Assembly (NCBI GenBank): GCA_027972325.1
Contig: JAPMOS010000055.1
Coordinates: forward strand, 62,001 to 126,000
Origin: Paratrimastix pyriformis
Lineage: Eukaryota > Preaxostyla > Paratrimastigidae
Length of the DNA stretch: 64,000 nucleotides
Reading direction: 5' to 3'
A model generated the notes under the pieces. It saw only the letters and a list, made by a program, of their open reading frames with translations, ran no database searches and had not been told where the DNA came from. How positions within the stretch are numbered: position 1 is the first letter of the stretch; the number at the start of each line of letters is the position of its first letter. Positions 1 to 10,143 of this stretch are shown here, piece by piece. Made by a program: the position numbers and the translations under genes.

Positions 1-202
1 GGTTTGGCGCTGAGGGGGACATGCAACTGAAGGAGCTGTTTATCATTGAGGAAGGGGCTTCAGCTTCTGGCTGCCGAGCTTCTGGCGGACGGGGAGAAAG
101 GTGCGGGAAGGCCCCGTTTGACGTGGGCATTCTGCTCTTCGAGAACCAGCGGGCCCGAGAGAGATTCCCGATGGACCCAGCCCCTTGTGGGCATTGGAGA
201 AC

Positions 203-523
203 ATGTTGCGAAAGGAGGCGGGAGCGCGAAGAGTGGAGGCTGACTATGAGGGGCGTCCGAAGGAGGGCGAAGTGCTCTATAACTGGAGGGGGATTTCAGA
301 AGGTGTGGTGAAGAAAGTTGCTGGGAGACTGCGAAGACGGTGCGGGCTTAGGGAAATCTACGCGAATGACTGCAGACTGGCAGCAGAGCTGGGGATTGTG
401 GATGAAGAGACCCAGAAGGAGATTGGGAGCGAACTGGGTGGACTGCGGAGAACTATGCTGGTAGCGATCAAGCAACGGAAGAAGAACGAGAAGAACGAGG
501 AAGGGATGGACGAAGGGACGTAG
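203..523 (+). CDS. Unrecognised basic open reading frame in left flank
   Basis: Open frame of about 106 residues from the first in-frame ATG at 203; the frame stays open a little further upstream. The product is rich in Arg, Lys and Glu, with a very charged C-terminal run (KQRKKNEKNEEG). I recognise no domain. GC-rich DNA of this kind readily gives chance open frames, and no splice sites or partner exons can be shown. It could be an exon of a host gene, a transposon remnant or chance. Confidence 0.2.
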   Translation: MLRKEAGARRVEADYEGRPKEGEVLYNWRGISEGVVKKVAGRLRRRCGLREIYANDCRLAAELGIVDEETQKEIGSELGGLRRTMLVAIKQRKKNEKNEEGMDEGT

Positions 524-686
524 TTCGAGTGTCGGCGGTGACCGCCCCTTGTGGGCGCGAGCCGACCCATGGACCACTTGGGGCGTTCCTTCTTGCGAGC
601 TTGTCTCGCGGGGAGGGCGGACCGGGAGGTCTATGTTACCCGCGGGCTTCGGCCCGATAACGGACTCGGCGTAAGCCGGGAAGTAT

Positions 687-704
687 CACACACACACACA
701 CACA
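687..704 (+). repeat. (CA)n microsatellite at the A1 boundary
   Basis: Nine CA units run directly into CCGGAGGGGC, the outermost bases of the A1 terminal repeat. The repeat hides any target-site duplication at this end. Confidence 0.85.
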
Positions 705-957
705 CCGGAGGGGCTAAAAAGGCGGAAGGGTCTCCGGCGGGGCCTAGCGAGAGTGTCACACCTACATTATTCCCAGGACTTCCTACGTGTGACACTTGAG
801 ATAGAGGGGGTCCGGACGTTACGGGGAACGTGTGACACCTGCACCGAGCGCGGTGATGGAAGTCTTGGGAATATGTAGGTGTGACACTTGAGATAGAGGG
901 GGTCCGGACGTTTGGGAGAAGGTGTGACACCGGCGGCGGTTACGAATCGAGGTTGAG
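705..957 (+). repeat. Left terminal inverted repeat of A1
   Basis: Matches 22,996-23,247 in inverted orientation almost perfectly. It contains five GTGTGACAC/GTGTCACAC motifs (starts 753, 787, 830, 879, 922) and a ~26-bp direct repeat (about 796-821 and 887-912) built around GATAGAGGGGGTCCGGACG. The last codons of the polymerase gene lie inside it. Confidence 0.93.
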
Positions 958-3900
958 AGTGTACACACGAGCGCGTTCCCCATGAACTCGCTTCTGGACT
1001 GATGTCCATTTCGTGATCTGATGCCCTGCCGTCAGCATGAGGTTGTACACCATCTCGTGCGCCTTGCTTGTGTCGAAACGCGAGACTACGTGAGTCGTCT
1101 TCAGTTCCTCTTTGTGCGATTCGAGGATTCTGATCACCGCCTCCGCTGAGGTTGAGCGCGCGGCATCGTTTGCACTGAACTCCAATGTCGTTCCTTCCCG
1201 CTGCGCTGTGTCCATTACCTCCTTCGCGATTCGAAGTACGATGCTGCGATCGATTTGCGGGACGACGGATGCTGCGCCACGCGTCTGAAGACCTGATCGC
1301 GCAACTGCTTTCTCCGTGCGGCCTTGTTCGGTGATGACAGCTGAGACCTTCTTGATTTGCGCGTTGATATCAGGTCGCGGGACGTCGGCGGGAAGCGTAG
1401 CGATCGTTTCTGAGCCAGTGCACTTGTCGTGAACGTTACGGAGAAGCGCAACGCCGCGCACGATGTTTGCTGTTCCGTGCGTTTCGCCTTGTGCCTTGAT
1501 GAGTTTGTGGTACGCGCTGAGTGTTGCACGATGATGATAGATGATGACGTCGCGCGGTTGAACGTTGGATCCCGAGTCCGCATCCATCCCAAGGTCTCGA
1601 ATCATTTCGTACCATGCCTTCTTCTCTTCAAACAGCGGATCACGGACGGTGAGCAGGTAAGCTGTGTTGTTTCTCACGCCAAGTTGAGTCATCTCCTCAG
1701 CCGTTGGTGTCCAGTGCTCCGGCGCGCGGGTCCAGTGGCCATCTGCATCCTGTGTCCATCCCATCAGGCAAATGATCTTGTTGCTCATATCGGGTTTCCA
1801 CAGTTCGACGGGATCGAGTTCGGGTGCGCTCAGCTCGGCGAAGTTGAGGTTGTAGTTGTGTTGCTTGAGGGCTTGAACGACGAAGGGAAGCGACCCGTTC
1901 ATCAGCTCATTGCTGCGCGCATCCAGCATTGCGAGCACTTGTTGTGGAATCGTCCAATCGCAGCGGCCATCGAAGAAGGCGCGCTCAACGACGTTGCCGA
2001 GTGAGAGGATTTGAGTCAGTGATTGTGTTTTGGCTTCACACTTACGATGTTGATAGACGATGAGACCTTCGTGCATCCGGTACTTGCGCACACGGAAGAT
2101 GGCTTGCGCTGTCTCAATCGGACTCATCTCGCTACTGATTTGATGAACGAACGTGTCGAAGTGATCAACGTTTATGTCGACGCCTGCCGTAATGGTGCTT
2201 GTGTACATGAACAGCCGCGTGTTGTGGTCGACGAGATACTTGCTAATGTCGTTGGAGATGATCTCCCGTTTCTCGGCGAAGTGGGACACGTACTCATCGC
2301 CCTTCTTGTGCATCTCGTTATCTTTGCCACTGAAGGTTACGATGTGGATGTCGGGTAGCTGAGACTGAACGAATTGGCGAATCGATTCCATCACGTTACG
2401 GCCCGATATGAAGCATGCAACGCACTTGTCCTGTCGCAGCAGTCGCAGGATGGAGTCGGTCAGGAAGGTGAGTCCGCGGTTCTCTTTGCTTTGGCGGAAG
2501 CTTGCCTCCACGAACTTGACATCGTAGGCTGGCATGTCCTTGTTGAAGTCGATCCGAGTGGCTTTGATCAGCTGACGAGGCCCATACGACGACATCATCG
2601 CCTCGAGCATGCGCACGGTGGATTGCTGTAGAAGGCCATCCATCGCGACAACATGATCTGCATGCGTCATCAGCTCGCAAAGTGTCTGAACGATGCGTGT
2701 GTCGTCAGTGCTCTTTACCTGATTCAATAGGCTCTCAACTTCATCGAGGACGAGATAACGAATGGTGCGTGCCCCAACAGATGAGCCGAAGCCGGTTACG
2801 TCGAGACGTCCCAAGCTGTCCACCTGAATTACGAGGCGGGGATGTTGATGTATTGAGATCTGCTTCGCCGTCAAGTCCATGTATGACTCGAACGGGAGGC
2901 TATTTTCCGCGCGATACCGTTTCATGTAGTCAAACGCAAGTGTACGACGAACTGAGATCATGACTGCCGTACAGTTGGGCTCCTCCACGGTGAGGATGCG
3001 GGCCAACTTCTGTGTCTTCCCCGAACCCATTCGTGCTTTGATGCAGGTGAGGCGATCCGTAATGGCGCAGTTGAGATACTCGTCGGCGCGATGATCAGCT
3101 TGGAAGGTCGGGCAAGCCGCATGCAGTTGCTGAAGCTTTTGATGATAGGTTACCTTCGCGTTGTACTTGAATGTTGCCACCCTGTCTTCGTCACGGCACC
3201 GCGAGCAATGAAAGACGAATTGGCTTGAGCTTTGCGAGATCCAACCCCCATCTTTCGCGTGCATCCTGTCGCACAACTCGCACATATACTGCTTTGACGG
3301 AACGATACGAATGCGGCCCTTGTTTGCTTCCTGTAGCTTGTAATCGCCGAACTTGTCTGCAAGATACTGCGTTAGGCCAGCTGGGAAGTTGGTTGCTTGC
3401 GCCTGATAGATGATCGGGTCAACCTCGATGAGCTTCTCGCTGAAGTCGAGGACTTGCGTTTCGAACTCGGGCACACCCGCCGTATATGTGATGAGTGACT
3501 CTAGGATGCGATCGAGCGTCACAGACTCGCAACTGGGATCGCTTTCGAGCCGCACAACGCGATTCGCCATGACGAGGCCTGCATCCGTCCTGACTAACTT
3601 ATCTTGTGTGAAACAGCGCATCGTGTGGCCTTGCGCGTAGACGCCATCATCAATGCAATCGAAACCGCAGTTGTCCTTGAGGTAACGTGCTACGATCTTG
3701 TTCAAGTTGCGCGAGACGAGACGGTTGCAAATGATATGATAGCTTTGCTTGGCTGGGCCACAGGCAGAGTAACAAGTGACGCTTCCGCGGCCCAGGACGT
3801 GTTCGACATGACGGATGATGGATTCGATTGGGAGTGGCTCTACGCCGTCACGCTCAACGTCGAAGTATGCTTTATGTGGGTTGCAATCAATAATCTCGTG

Positions 3901-6818
3901 TACGGTCCGCGAGTCTCGCTTTGAAAGCAACAACTCGTTTAACTCGTCCACGGTTGCGTTACGCATACTCTGCTTGCCGTCACGCGTCTCGACCCGGAAC
4001 ATCAGCTCGCTGCGATCAAGCAACTCACCGCCCTTCTCAATGATACTATTGCTCTTCGGAACGATCTTGAGCCAGATGGGGAAGTAGCGCGAGATGTTAC
4101 TGGTGTAAGCTGCATTCAAAGTCTCAACGTAGTCAATGTTCCGTGGTGTGTACTCATCGCTGATCGGAGCCCACGCGGCGCTTGTCTTCTTCTCCGTCGA
4201 CAGGAGCCTGATGATGTTGCAAATCTCCTGATCGCGAACTTGATCAGGATAGTTTCGCTTGAGGAAGACGACGCATTGATCCTTGTTTTCAAGCTTCTGC
4301 TTGCGGGCGTACATCAATGGTGCCCTCTTCACGTTGCGCATCTCATCATCGCAGAACTTGGCGAGACATAGTGCCTGCTGATCATGTGGTAGGTGGATCA
4401 ACTTCTGCAGAAGTGCGAGTGTCCGTTCGCGCACGTGGGCGGTCCGGACAGTGAATTGGCAGCCTCGGTAGGAGAACTCGGGCACTGAATTGATCGCTGG
4501 AATGATCTTCATCTCGCAGTAGTTCTTACACTTCGCAAACAGGACACGCTCAAGTGCGGCCTCGAATGCAAATGAGATGTAGGGCAGTCGCTCGGCTGGA
4601 AACTGGCGCGACGCTGAGTAGCTTTCACGTAGCTTTCCATTGATCTCGTTTTGCAGTGTGCTTGACCATGCGTTGAATGCTGCGACGTCCTCTTTCGTGG
4701 TGAACGTGAGCGTCGGCGGCATGTGCTCGGACGACAGTTGAACGGCAGTGGAGTCAGTATCAATGAACAGCCGCTTGCCGTAAGTGGAAATGATGCCGCT
4801 TGCCCGAACGATTGCGTCACGCGCCGCAGAGGTCACGGCGGCTGCACAAACCTCATTGAACATGTAGCACGCGTAGGGCGATCCCAGCATTCCGTAAAGG
4901 CTGTTGACCATGATCTTGAAGCACCACTGCATCGTGTCGTGATATTTGGCTTCGTGTTGCGTCTTGGCCGCCTTGAGTTGCTTCTTGTGGTCAGCGCGAG
5001 CGTTGACAAAGTAGTCCACCGTCTTGATGAAGGGATCGTTTGGCAGGATGGCGAACGCGGTGTAGGTGTCGATAATGTCCTCACGGAAGAGGCGCAGTGG
5101 ATTGACTTGGCCCTCAATGGTCTTGTTGTATTCCTCAATCTCCGCCGCGGTTGCGTTGCGGACGTATGTTGTGTTGGCTGGCGTGCGCTGCTCTGTGAAC
5201 ACCTGATCGAGCGACGGGAAGCTGCCGACCACAGAGAATGGCGAGATGCAGTAAGCACGCATCATCGAGGGATACAAACCGGCGAAGTCAAACATCACAC
5301 AGGGGCTATCAGCAAAGTAGTCGGTCTCTGACCAGTTGATTGCACCCTTGTACTTGCCGTTCTTCTCGCCAACTTGGCCGTAGTTCCACTTCAACGTCAC
5401 GTGATCGCGGAGGTCCCATGCGGCGCGAGCCAGTTTGGTCATGCCCCACGAGGCCTGAGTGTACATGATGTAGGCTGAAAGAGTGATGCCCGTTGCTTCA
5501 ATGAAACAGGTGAGCTTGCTCATGTAATCGAGTGTCGCCGCGATATTAAGCACAGCTTCCGCATCGTAGACGCAGTAACGGATAATGTTCTCGAAGCAGT
5601 GGTCTGCGCACTCGGTCGTAAAGGCAGGATCACTCTGGATGCGGCCCATGATGGCGTACGACATGCCGTGACGCTGTTTGCGAGGCAGTTTCAAAGCAGC
5701 CAGCACAGTCTCGAGTTTGAAGTTGTCCGGCGCATCGGCCGAGCGGTACTGACTCTTCGTCCAGCACTGCATATCAACCATGTGGACGTGAAGTCCGAAC
5801 AATGAGCTGTAGCAAGTTGCGCGATCGCAATTTTTGAATGGCCAAGCCGACTGTTCACGAGCAACAGCGGCGCATCGTGAAGCGATCCACGGATAATCGT
5901 AACCAAGGGGCTTGAAGTTGGAAGTTGACTCTAGCGTAGACCTGAAACCCTGTTGACTTGCGTTCCAGCCGGTTAGGATCACTTCGCTGCGCTCGCCTTT
6001 GTACGAACCCAATCAATAAACGAACAACACATGCCGGCTTCGCAAACATCACGATGTACGGTAACGCAAGCCGGGATCTTTGTCTTGTCGATTGGACGGT
6101 CATCCCAAATGAAGGCATGCTTCTCTGACTCCGTGCCGAGGCGGTATACGGCGCATATCATGCCGATGTGGGCTTGCGGATCTTCATGTTTCGGCTGACC
6201 TACATTCGGCGAGTAGGTCTCGATATCATAGCCGATCATGGCGATGTCGCCGGCGTTGAAGTGGAGATTAAACTCGTTGATCGCCTTCTCGAGGACGTGA
6301 CGCGGCTTGACGGCACAGAAACAATCATCTCGCTGCAGTTCGGGTTGGAATCGGATCTTGTTGCGGAGCTCAATTGTGCCATCACGGCGAACGAAATAGA
6401 AGTTGTTACAGAAGACGAGCGCGTTCCGATATTCATGCTCGAAACCCAACACGTCACTCGTCTGGACTGTTGCGAGCTTGACCACCTCGTTGCGGATCTG
6501 GCGCTGACTGGTTTCGACATCTTCGATGACGCATCCCATCGCTTCTTCCGTGGTGTCGACTTGCGCTGGAGCGGGCTCGCAGTAGGGAACAAGAGCGAGC
6601 GCATTAGGAATCTTGCCGTGCTCGAGACACCAGTTCGCGTGACGAGCTTCGATGTTATTGATCAGCTCCTTGTACTCCTTCTCTTCCGTCATCGCGGCGA
6701 TGCGCGCTTTGAGATCGTTCACGGTGCATGGGCGCTTACCAAAGAAGACAAATGACTCGGCGCAGAACTCAGGAGCGAACTTCGAAACGGCATCATCAAA
6801 GCGCTGACTGAACTCCAT
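940..6818 (-). pseudogene. Fused family-B DNA polymerase, AEP-type primase and SF2-type helicase (A1), broken
   Basis: Replication gene of A1. Motifs seen in order from the 5' end: exonuclease motif GYDIETYS (~6,220); polymerase motif A DFAGLYPSMM (~5,270); motif B KIMVNSLYG (~4,910); motif C IDTDS (~4,760). These are followed by an archaeo-eukaryotic primase-like block with KAYFDVE and SYHIIC (~3,870-3,700), a Cys zinc-binding cluster (~3,200), and a helicase with Walker A MGSGKT (~3,020), DEVE box (~2,740) and a C-terminal region ending in an arginine-finger-like QAIFRVRKYR (~2,090). The helicase resembles origin-binding-protein type SF2 helicases. The gene probably served genome replication on its own. 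It starts with the ATG at 6,818 and is broken about once. The 3' end runs into the left terminal repeat. Confidence 0.85.
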
Positions 6819-6909
6819 GCGTGTTTTAGCGCGCCCAAATTATTGCTTTCCAAGGAAACCTGGAAAGTCTTGAGTTTTTAGGCAAAAAATGTGGCTCCTT
6901 CGTTTTTGC

Positions 6910-8997
6910 TTATAATCGAGTCTGGGTTCCAGCGAAAGTGGTCAGCCAGGGCGTCGGAACCTTTGCGGGGTCGACGCCTTCTCCGAAGATGAACTCCTTT
7001 GTGAGTGGCCGGCCCTCCAAATCGTAACGCTTCGCGTATTGCGTTTCGTGGATGGCTGTGCTATGACCCATGATTCTTGCGACCCACTGACGCAAGTTGG
7101 CGTTCCTCATGAAGATCTCGCTGAAAGTAGTTGAGAAGATGACGCGCAACGTGCCAACGGTCAAGCCGCGAACGCCGAATGCGGCAGCGACACGTTTGCC
7201 GTACTGTGAAGTGTATCGTTTGCCGGTTTTGGTCGGGAGGAGGAGTTGGTTGCTGTTTCCAACGAGATGCGCCTGAGCCTTCATGATACGGAAGAGATCG
7301 AGAGGTAGAAGGAAGCGAGTCATGCCGTAGAGGTGACTCATCTTTGACTTGACGCGTACGAAGGTATGGTTGGTCCAATCGATCCAGTTACGATATTCAT
7401 CAGCCTTGATTTCTTCAGCATCTTCAGCATCTTCGGCGTCATCTTCGGCGGCACCCTCGCGAACGACATCGTCGAGAGGTGCCTCGCCCTCAACCTGTAC
7501 ATCCTGTGGATTGATGTATAGAAGGATGATTTCTTCGACGCGAACAGGCGGAAGCAGGACATACATGCTAGTGAGGAAGGCATCGACTACTTTTGCCCGT
7601 GTTTCGGGATCCGCTGGCTTGATGGGATCGTGATTGAAGTCGTTGCCAGGGCTTTCGACGGCTGCCTTCAGAGCTGGCTCGCGCTCGAGTGCCTCTTCAA
7701 ACATTGCGAGACGCTGCTGTTGCGCTTCAACAAGCTGCGTGTACGGCACCCATTGCTTCACGTGCTTCCGCAACAGTTGGGCAACATCGACCTTTGGCGT
7801 GGCCTCGCGCATCAAGGCGTTGTATAGCTGCTCATACATCACGCCTTCTTCGCCGGGCAGTTTGAGGCCTTGGATGAATGAGTTCATTGCGGCACCACGT
7901 ACTTTCTGTTGTGAAGGACTAAGCGCCCGATCGAGCACGATTTGGCGAATCTCAGCGACGTTTTTGTAGAACTTTGGAGTCTGCATCTCGCGCGGTAAGC
8001 ACATCAAGATGTCGCGAACTGCAGTACCGTACATCTTCCGAGTTGATTTTTCGGCGGCCGGTCCCCGACTCTTCGTGTTGATGAATGCGAACGTGTTGAC
8101 AAGTCGCGTGAGCCGATCCTTCATCTCTTCCGCGGCTTCAGACGACTCTTCGGATGCAGCGCTTGAACTTTCATCATCAGACAGAATTACGGCCTTCGCT
8201 CTCGTGGCCAGCGCCTCTTCATGTCCACGACTCTTCACATGGCGACCAAAGGTTTGCCGAAGCCTTCCATCAGTGTCATCTCGATTTGTTGCGAAGGCCA
8301 CATCGCAAATGGTGCACATGAGGTTACCGGCAGCATTGAATGCTGCTTCGGCAGGAAGGTTCGCAAGACGTGGATCGCGCGGCGGTTTGGCCGGTGACTT
8401 CGCGATTGGTTTAGCAGCTGGCTTGGCCGGTGTCCTCGGTTCGACGCGTTTTGGCGGAGGCGGTGGTGGCGGCGTTGCGGGGACAGTTGAAAGCGGCCGC
8501 TCAATCGGCTTCTCTGGCGCGGGCGGTGGTGCTGGAACGGGAGCAGGCGTTTGCGGCACGATCGGCATCGGCATGGGCATGGGCATGGGCATGGGCATCG
8601 GCATCATCGGGGCTTCGATTGGTCGCGGAGGCATCATCGTCATGGGCATTGGCATCGGCATTGGAATAGTTGGACGGCTGCAACTTAGCGCGTTTTGAAT
8701 ACCCCCGATCACGCGAATCACCCGAATGAGCTCATCAATTTGAGCGTCGATATGTTTCCGTTGCTCGTGGAGGGTGATCAGTGCTTCAACACGTTCGCGG
8801 AGTGCCCGCATTCGTTGTCCGACATCTGCCGAAGCGGGAAGCTCTTGGTACGGGGCAGGTAGCGGCGCTGGCTGTTGCGGAAGAGGAGGGTTGATCTGGA
8901 CCTGCGGCATTTGCCGTGCCGGCGCTTTCGCGATGCGCGGTTGAGGGCCTTGGCCTGCGCGCGGTGGCGGAAGGTGAGAGAAGAGAGTTTGACACAT
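6910..8997 (-). CDS. Tyrosine recombinase/integrase with C2H2 finger (A1)
   Basis: About 695 residues. The C-terminal half has the tyrosine recombinase signature: LLPPVRVEE holding the first catalytic Arg (~7,545), VGTLRVIF with the second Arg (~7,145), and GHSTAIHETQY with the His and the nucleophile Tyr (~7,040-7,070). Upstream lie a C2H2-type finger (CTICDVAF...HVKSRGH) and a long Pro/Ala/Met-rich stretch with repeated MPMPMP. It most likely integrates and excises element A; B uses an rve integrase instead. The start is the ATG at 8,997, which overlaps the stop of the upstream small gene by one base (TGATG), so the two are probably cotranscribed. The Met/Pro repeat (about 8,565-8,680) is a DNA-level hexamer repeat. 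Confidence 0.85.
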   Translation of the reverse strand: MCQTLFSHLPPPRAGQGPQPRIAKAPARQMPQVQINPPLPQQPAPLPAPYQELPASADVGQRMRALRERVEALITLHEQRKHIDAQIDELIRVIRVIGGIQNALSCSRPTIPMPMPMPMTMMPPRPIEAPMMPMPMPMPMPMPMPIVPQTPAPVPAPPPAPEKPIERPLSTVPATPPPPPPPKRVEPRTPAKPAAKPIAKSPAKPPRDPRLANLPAEAAFNAAGNLMCTICDVAFATNRDDTDGRLRQTFGRHVKSRGHEEALATRAKAVILSDDESSSAASEESSEAAEEMKDRLTRLVNTFAFINTKSRGPAAEKSTRKMYGTAVRDILMCLPREMQTPKFYKNVAEIRQIVLDRALSPSQQKVRGAAMNSFIQGLKLPGEEGVMYEQLYNALMREATPKVDVAQLLRKHVKQWVPYTQLVEAQQQRLAMFEEALEREPALKAAVESPGNDFNHDPIKPADPETRAKVVDAFLTSMYVLLPPVRVEEIILLYINPQDVQVEGEAPLDDVVREGAAEDDAEDAEDAEEIKADEYRNWIDWTNHTFVRVKSKMSHLYGMTRFLLPLDLFRIMKAQAHLVGNSNQLLLPTKTGKRYTSQYGKRVAAAFGVRGLTVGTLRVIFSTTFSEIFMRNANLRQWVARIMGHSTAIHETQYAKRYDLEGRPLTKEFIFGEGVDPAKVPTPWLTTFAGTQTRL

Positions 8998-9260
8998 CAC
9001 GTTTCTGACTTGGCCTGGTTGATCGCGTCCTCAACGCTCGCATTTGATCGCATACCGCGGAGTAGGCGGTTATCTTCCGACGTCGTGAGGCTCCAATCGT
9101 GAATGATGCCTGCTTCTCTGATTCGTTGCTCCCCCGCCGCCACCGTTGGAGGTCGCCCGCCAACCTGGTAGCCTATTCCGTTTAGATAGAGAAAGAGGCC
9201 TCGAAGTGCATCAGAGCCGAGTGCTCCGAAGAAACGCTGAGACTGTGGCTGTTCTTGCAT
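8997..9260 (-). CDS. Small unknown protein upstream of the recombinase (A1)
   Basis: 87 residues, beginning MQEQPQSQRFFGALG. No domain recognised. It contains a short helical segment (SDALRGLFLYLNGIGYQ) and a charged C-terminus. Its stop overlaps the recombinase start (TGATG), so the pair looks translationally coupled. That arrangement suggests an accessory or regulatory factor for integration, by position only. Confidence 0.6.
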   Translation of the reverse strand: MQEQPQSQRFFGALGSDALRGLFLYLNGIGYQVGGRPPTVAAGEQRIREAGIIHDWSLTTSEDNRLLRGMRSNASVEDAINQAKSET

Positions 9261-9423
9261 TTTGAAGGTGCGATATTTTTTTCGCCGCCCAGAAATTCTT
9301 TTAAAACTGAAAAAAAGTTTTCGAAAAGTAGAAAACCCAAAATTTTGAAAATTTTTGGGCGGGCGGGTTATTTTCCTGCGCCTTGCTTTTTCTGGGGGGC
9401 GGGGCTCCTTAATCAGATTTCGT

Positions 9424-10086
9424 CTAGATGCGACCTGGCCACATTTGTTCAGCGACGTGCTGCTGAACGGCTCTTATGCGCGCCTGTTCTTCTTCTGAAG
9501 GCGCCTCAACGCGCTGGCGATCATAGAAGTCACCTCCCATATCGGGATAGCGGGACGCGCCAAAGCCATTCATGTGGCCACCTTCACGGCGGATTGATGC
9601 GCTCAGTTTCGCTGAGGCCCTGAGGGCTTCTCCGTTGATTCGCTTCATAAGAGCCTTCCGCTCCGCCTTATGGGTTTCCGGGTTCAAGCGTGTGGGGTCT
9701 CCGAAACGGGCAATCGCCGCATCCTTTGCTGCTTGATAGGTTCGTTTCACGGCAGCTTTCTCGCCCTCCGTCATGTGGTACGTCTCAGGCTTCTTACGGA
9801 ACTCGCGCGCCTCCGCTTTAACATAACTGATCACAAACTTGCGGAAGTTGTTCCGCGATGCGATTTGTCTCTCCGCCTGACCACGCCAGTCTGTGCAGAA
9901 ATAGGATCGGCCAGCTTCCTCCAAATTCGTCCAAGCCTTCTTTATATCCGGTTTCTCGGAAGGCTTCTTCGGCTTCGCCTGAGTTGGCGCAGGCAGCATA
10001 TTCAGTGCTGCTTCGCGTCGAGACAACCTGGCTAATGGTAATGCAACTGCTCCTGCTTCCATTGTGATGGAGTGTTTTGACGACAT
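9424..10086 (-). CDS. Unknown basic protein (A1)
   Basis: About 220 residues from the ATG at 10,086; a second ATG at 10,062 (MEAGAV) is an equally good start. The product is rich in Lys, Arg and Ala, with a long predicted helical middle (KFVISYVKAEAREFRKKPE) and a Gly-rich segment near the C-terminus (GGHMNGFGASRYPDMGG). No family recognised. It lies between the recombinase pair and the conserved 311-residue gene, all on the minus strand. A structural or DNA-binding role is possible but unsupported. Confidence 0.6.
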   Translation of the reverse strand: MSSKHSITMEAGAVALPLARLSRREAALNMLPAPTQAKPKKPSEKPDIKKAWTNLEEAGRSYFCTDWRGQAERQIASRNNFRKFVISYVKAEAREFRKKPETYHMTEGEKAAVKRTYQAAKDAAIARFGDPTRLNPETHKAERKALMKRINGEALRASAKLSASIRREGGHMNGFGASRYPDMGGDFYDRQRVEAPSEEEQARIRAVQQHVAEQMWPGRI

Positions 10087-10143
10087 GAAAAAATCGGACG
10101 CGCTCACGGGCGCCAAAACTGGTCACTTTTGCCCATTGTGGAT

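Larger units (their letters stand above)
1..704. other. Left flank outside element A1
   Basis: GC-rich sequence left of the A1 terminal repeat. It holds one moderately long open frame (about 203-523, plus strand) and ends in a CA microsatellite that abuts the element. I see no known protein domain, RNA gene or transposon end. It may be host DNA or the remains of another repeat. Confidence 0.5.

Noticed and set aside
705-957. CRISPR-like spaced repeats (TGTGACAC)
   Set aside because: Units are only 9 bp, occur in both orientations with uneven spacing, lie in terminal repeats and are in a eukaryotic context; no cas genes.
1429-2358. Long plus-strand open frames over the A1 replication gene
   Set aside because: They lie antisense to strong polymerase/helicase motifs in GC-rich DNA and show no domain; they are shadow frames.
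8501-8698. Frames rich in His/Ala/Asp or Gly/Met opposite the recombinase N-terminus
   Set aside because: They are other-frame readings of the GGCATG-type hexamer repeat that codes for Met/Pro in the recombinase.
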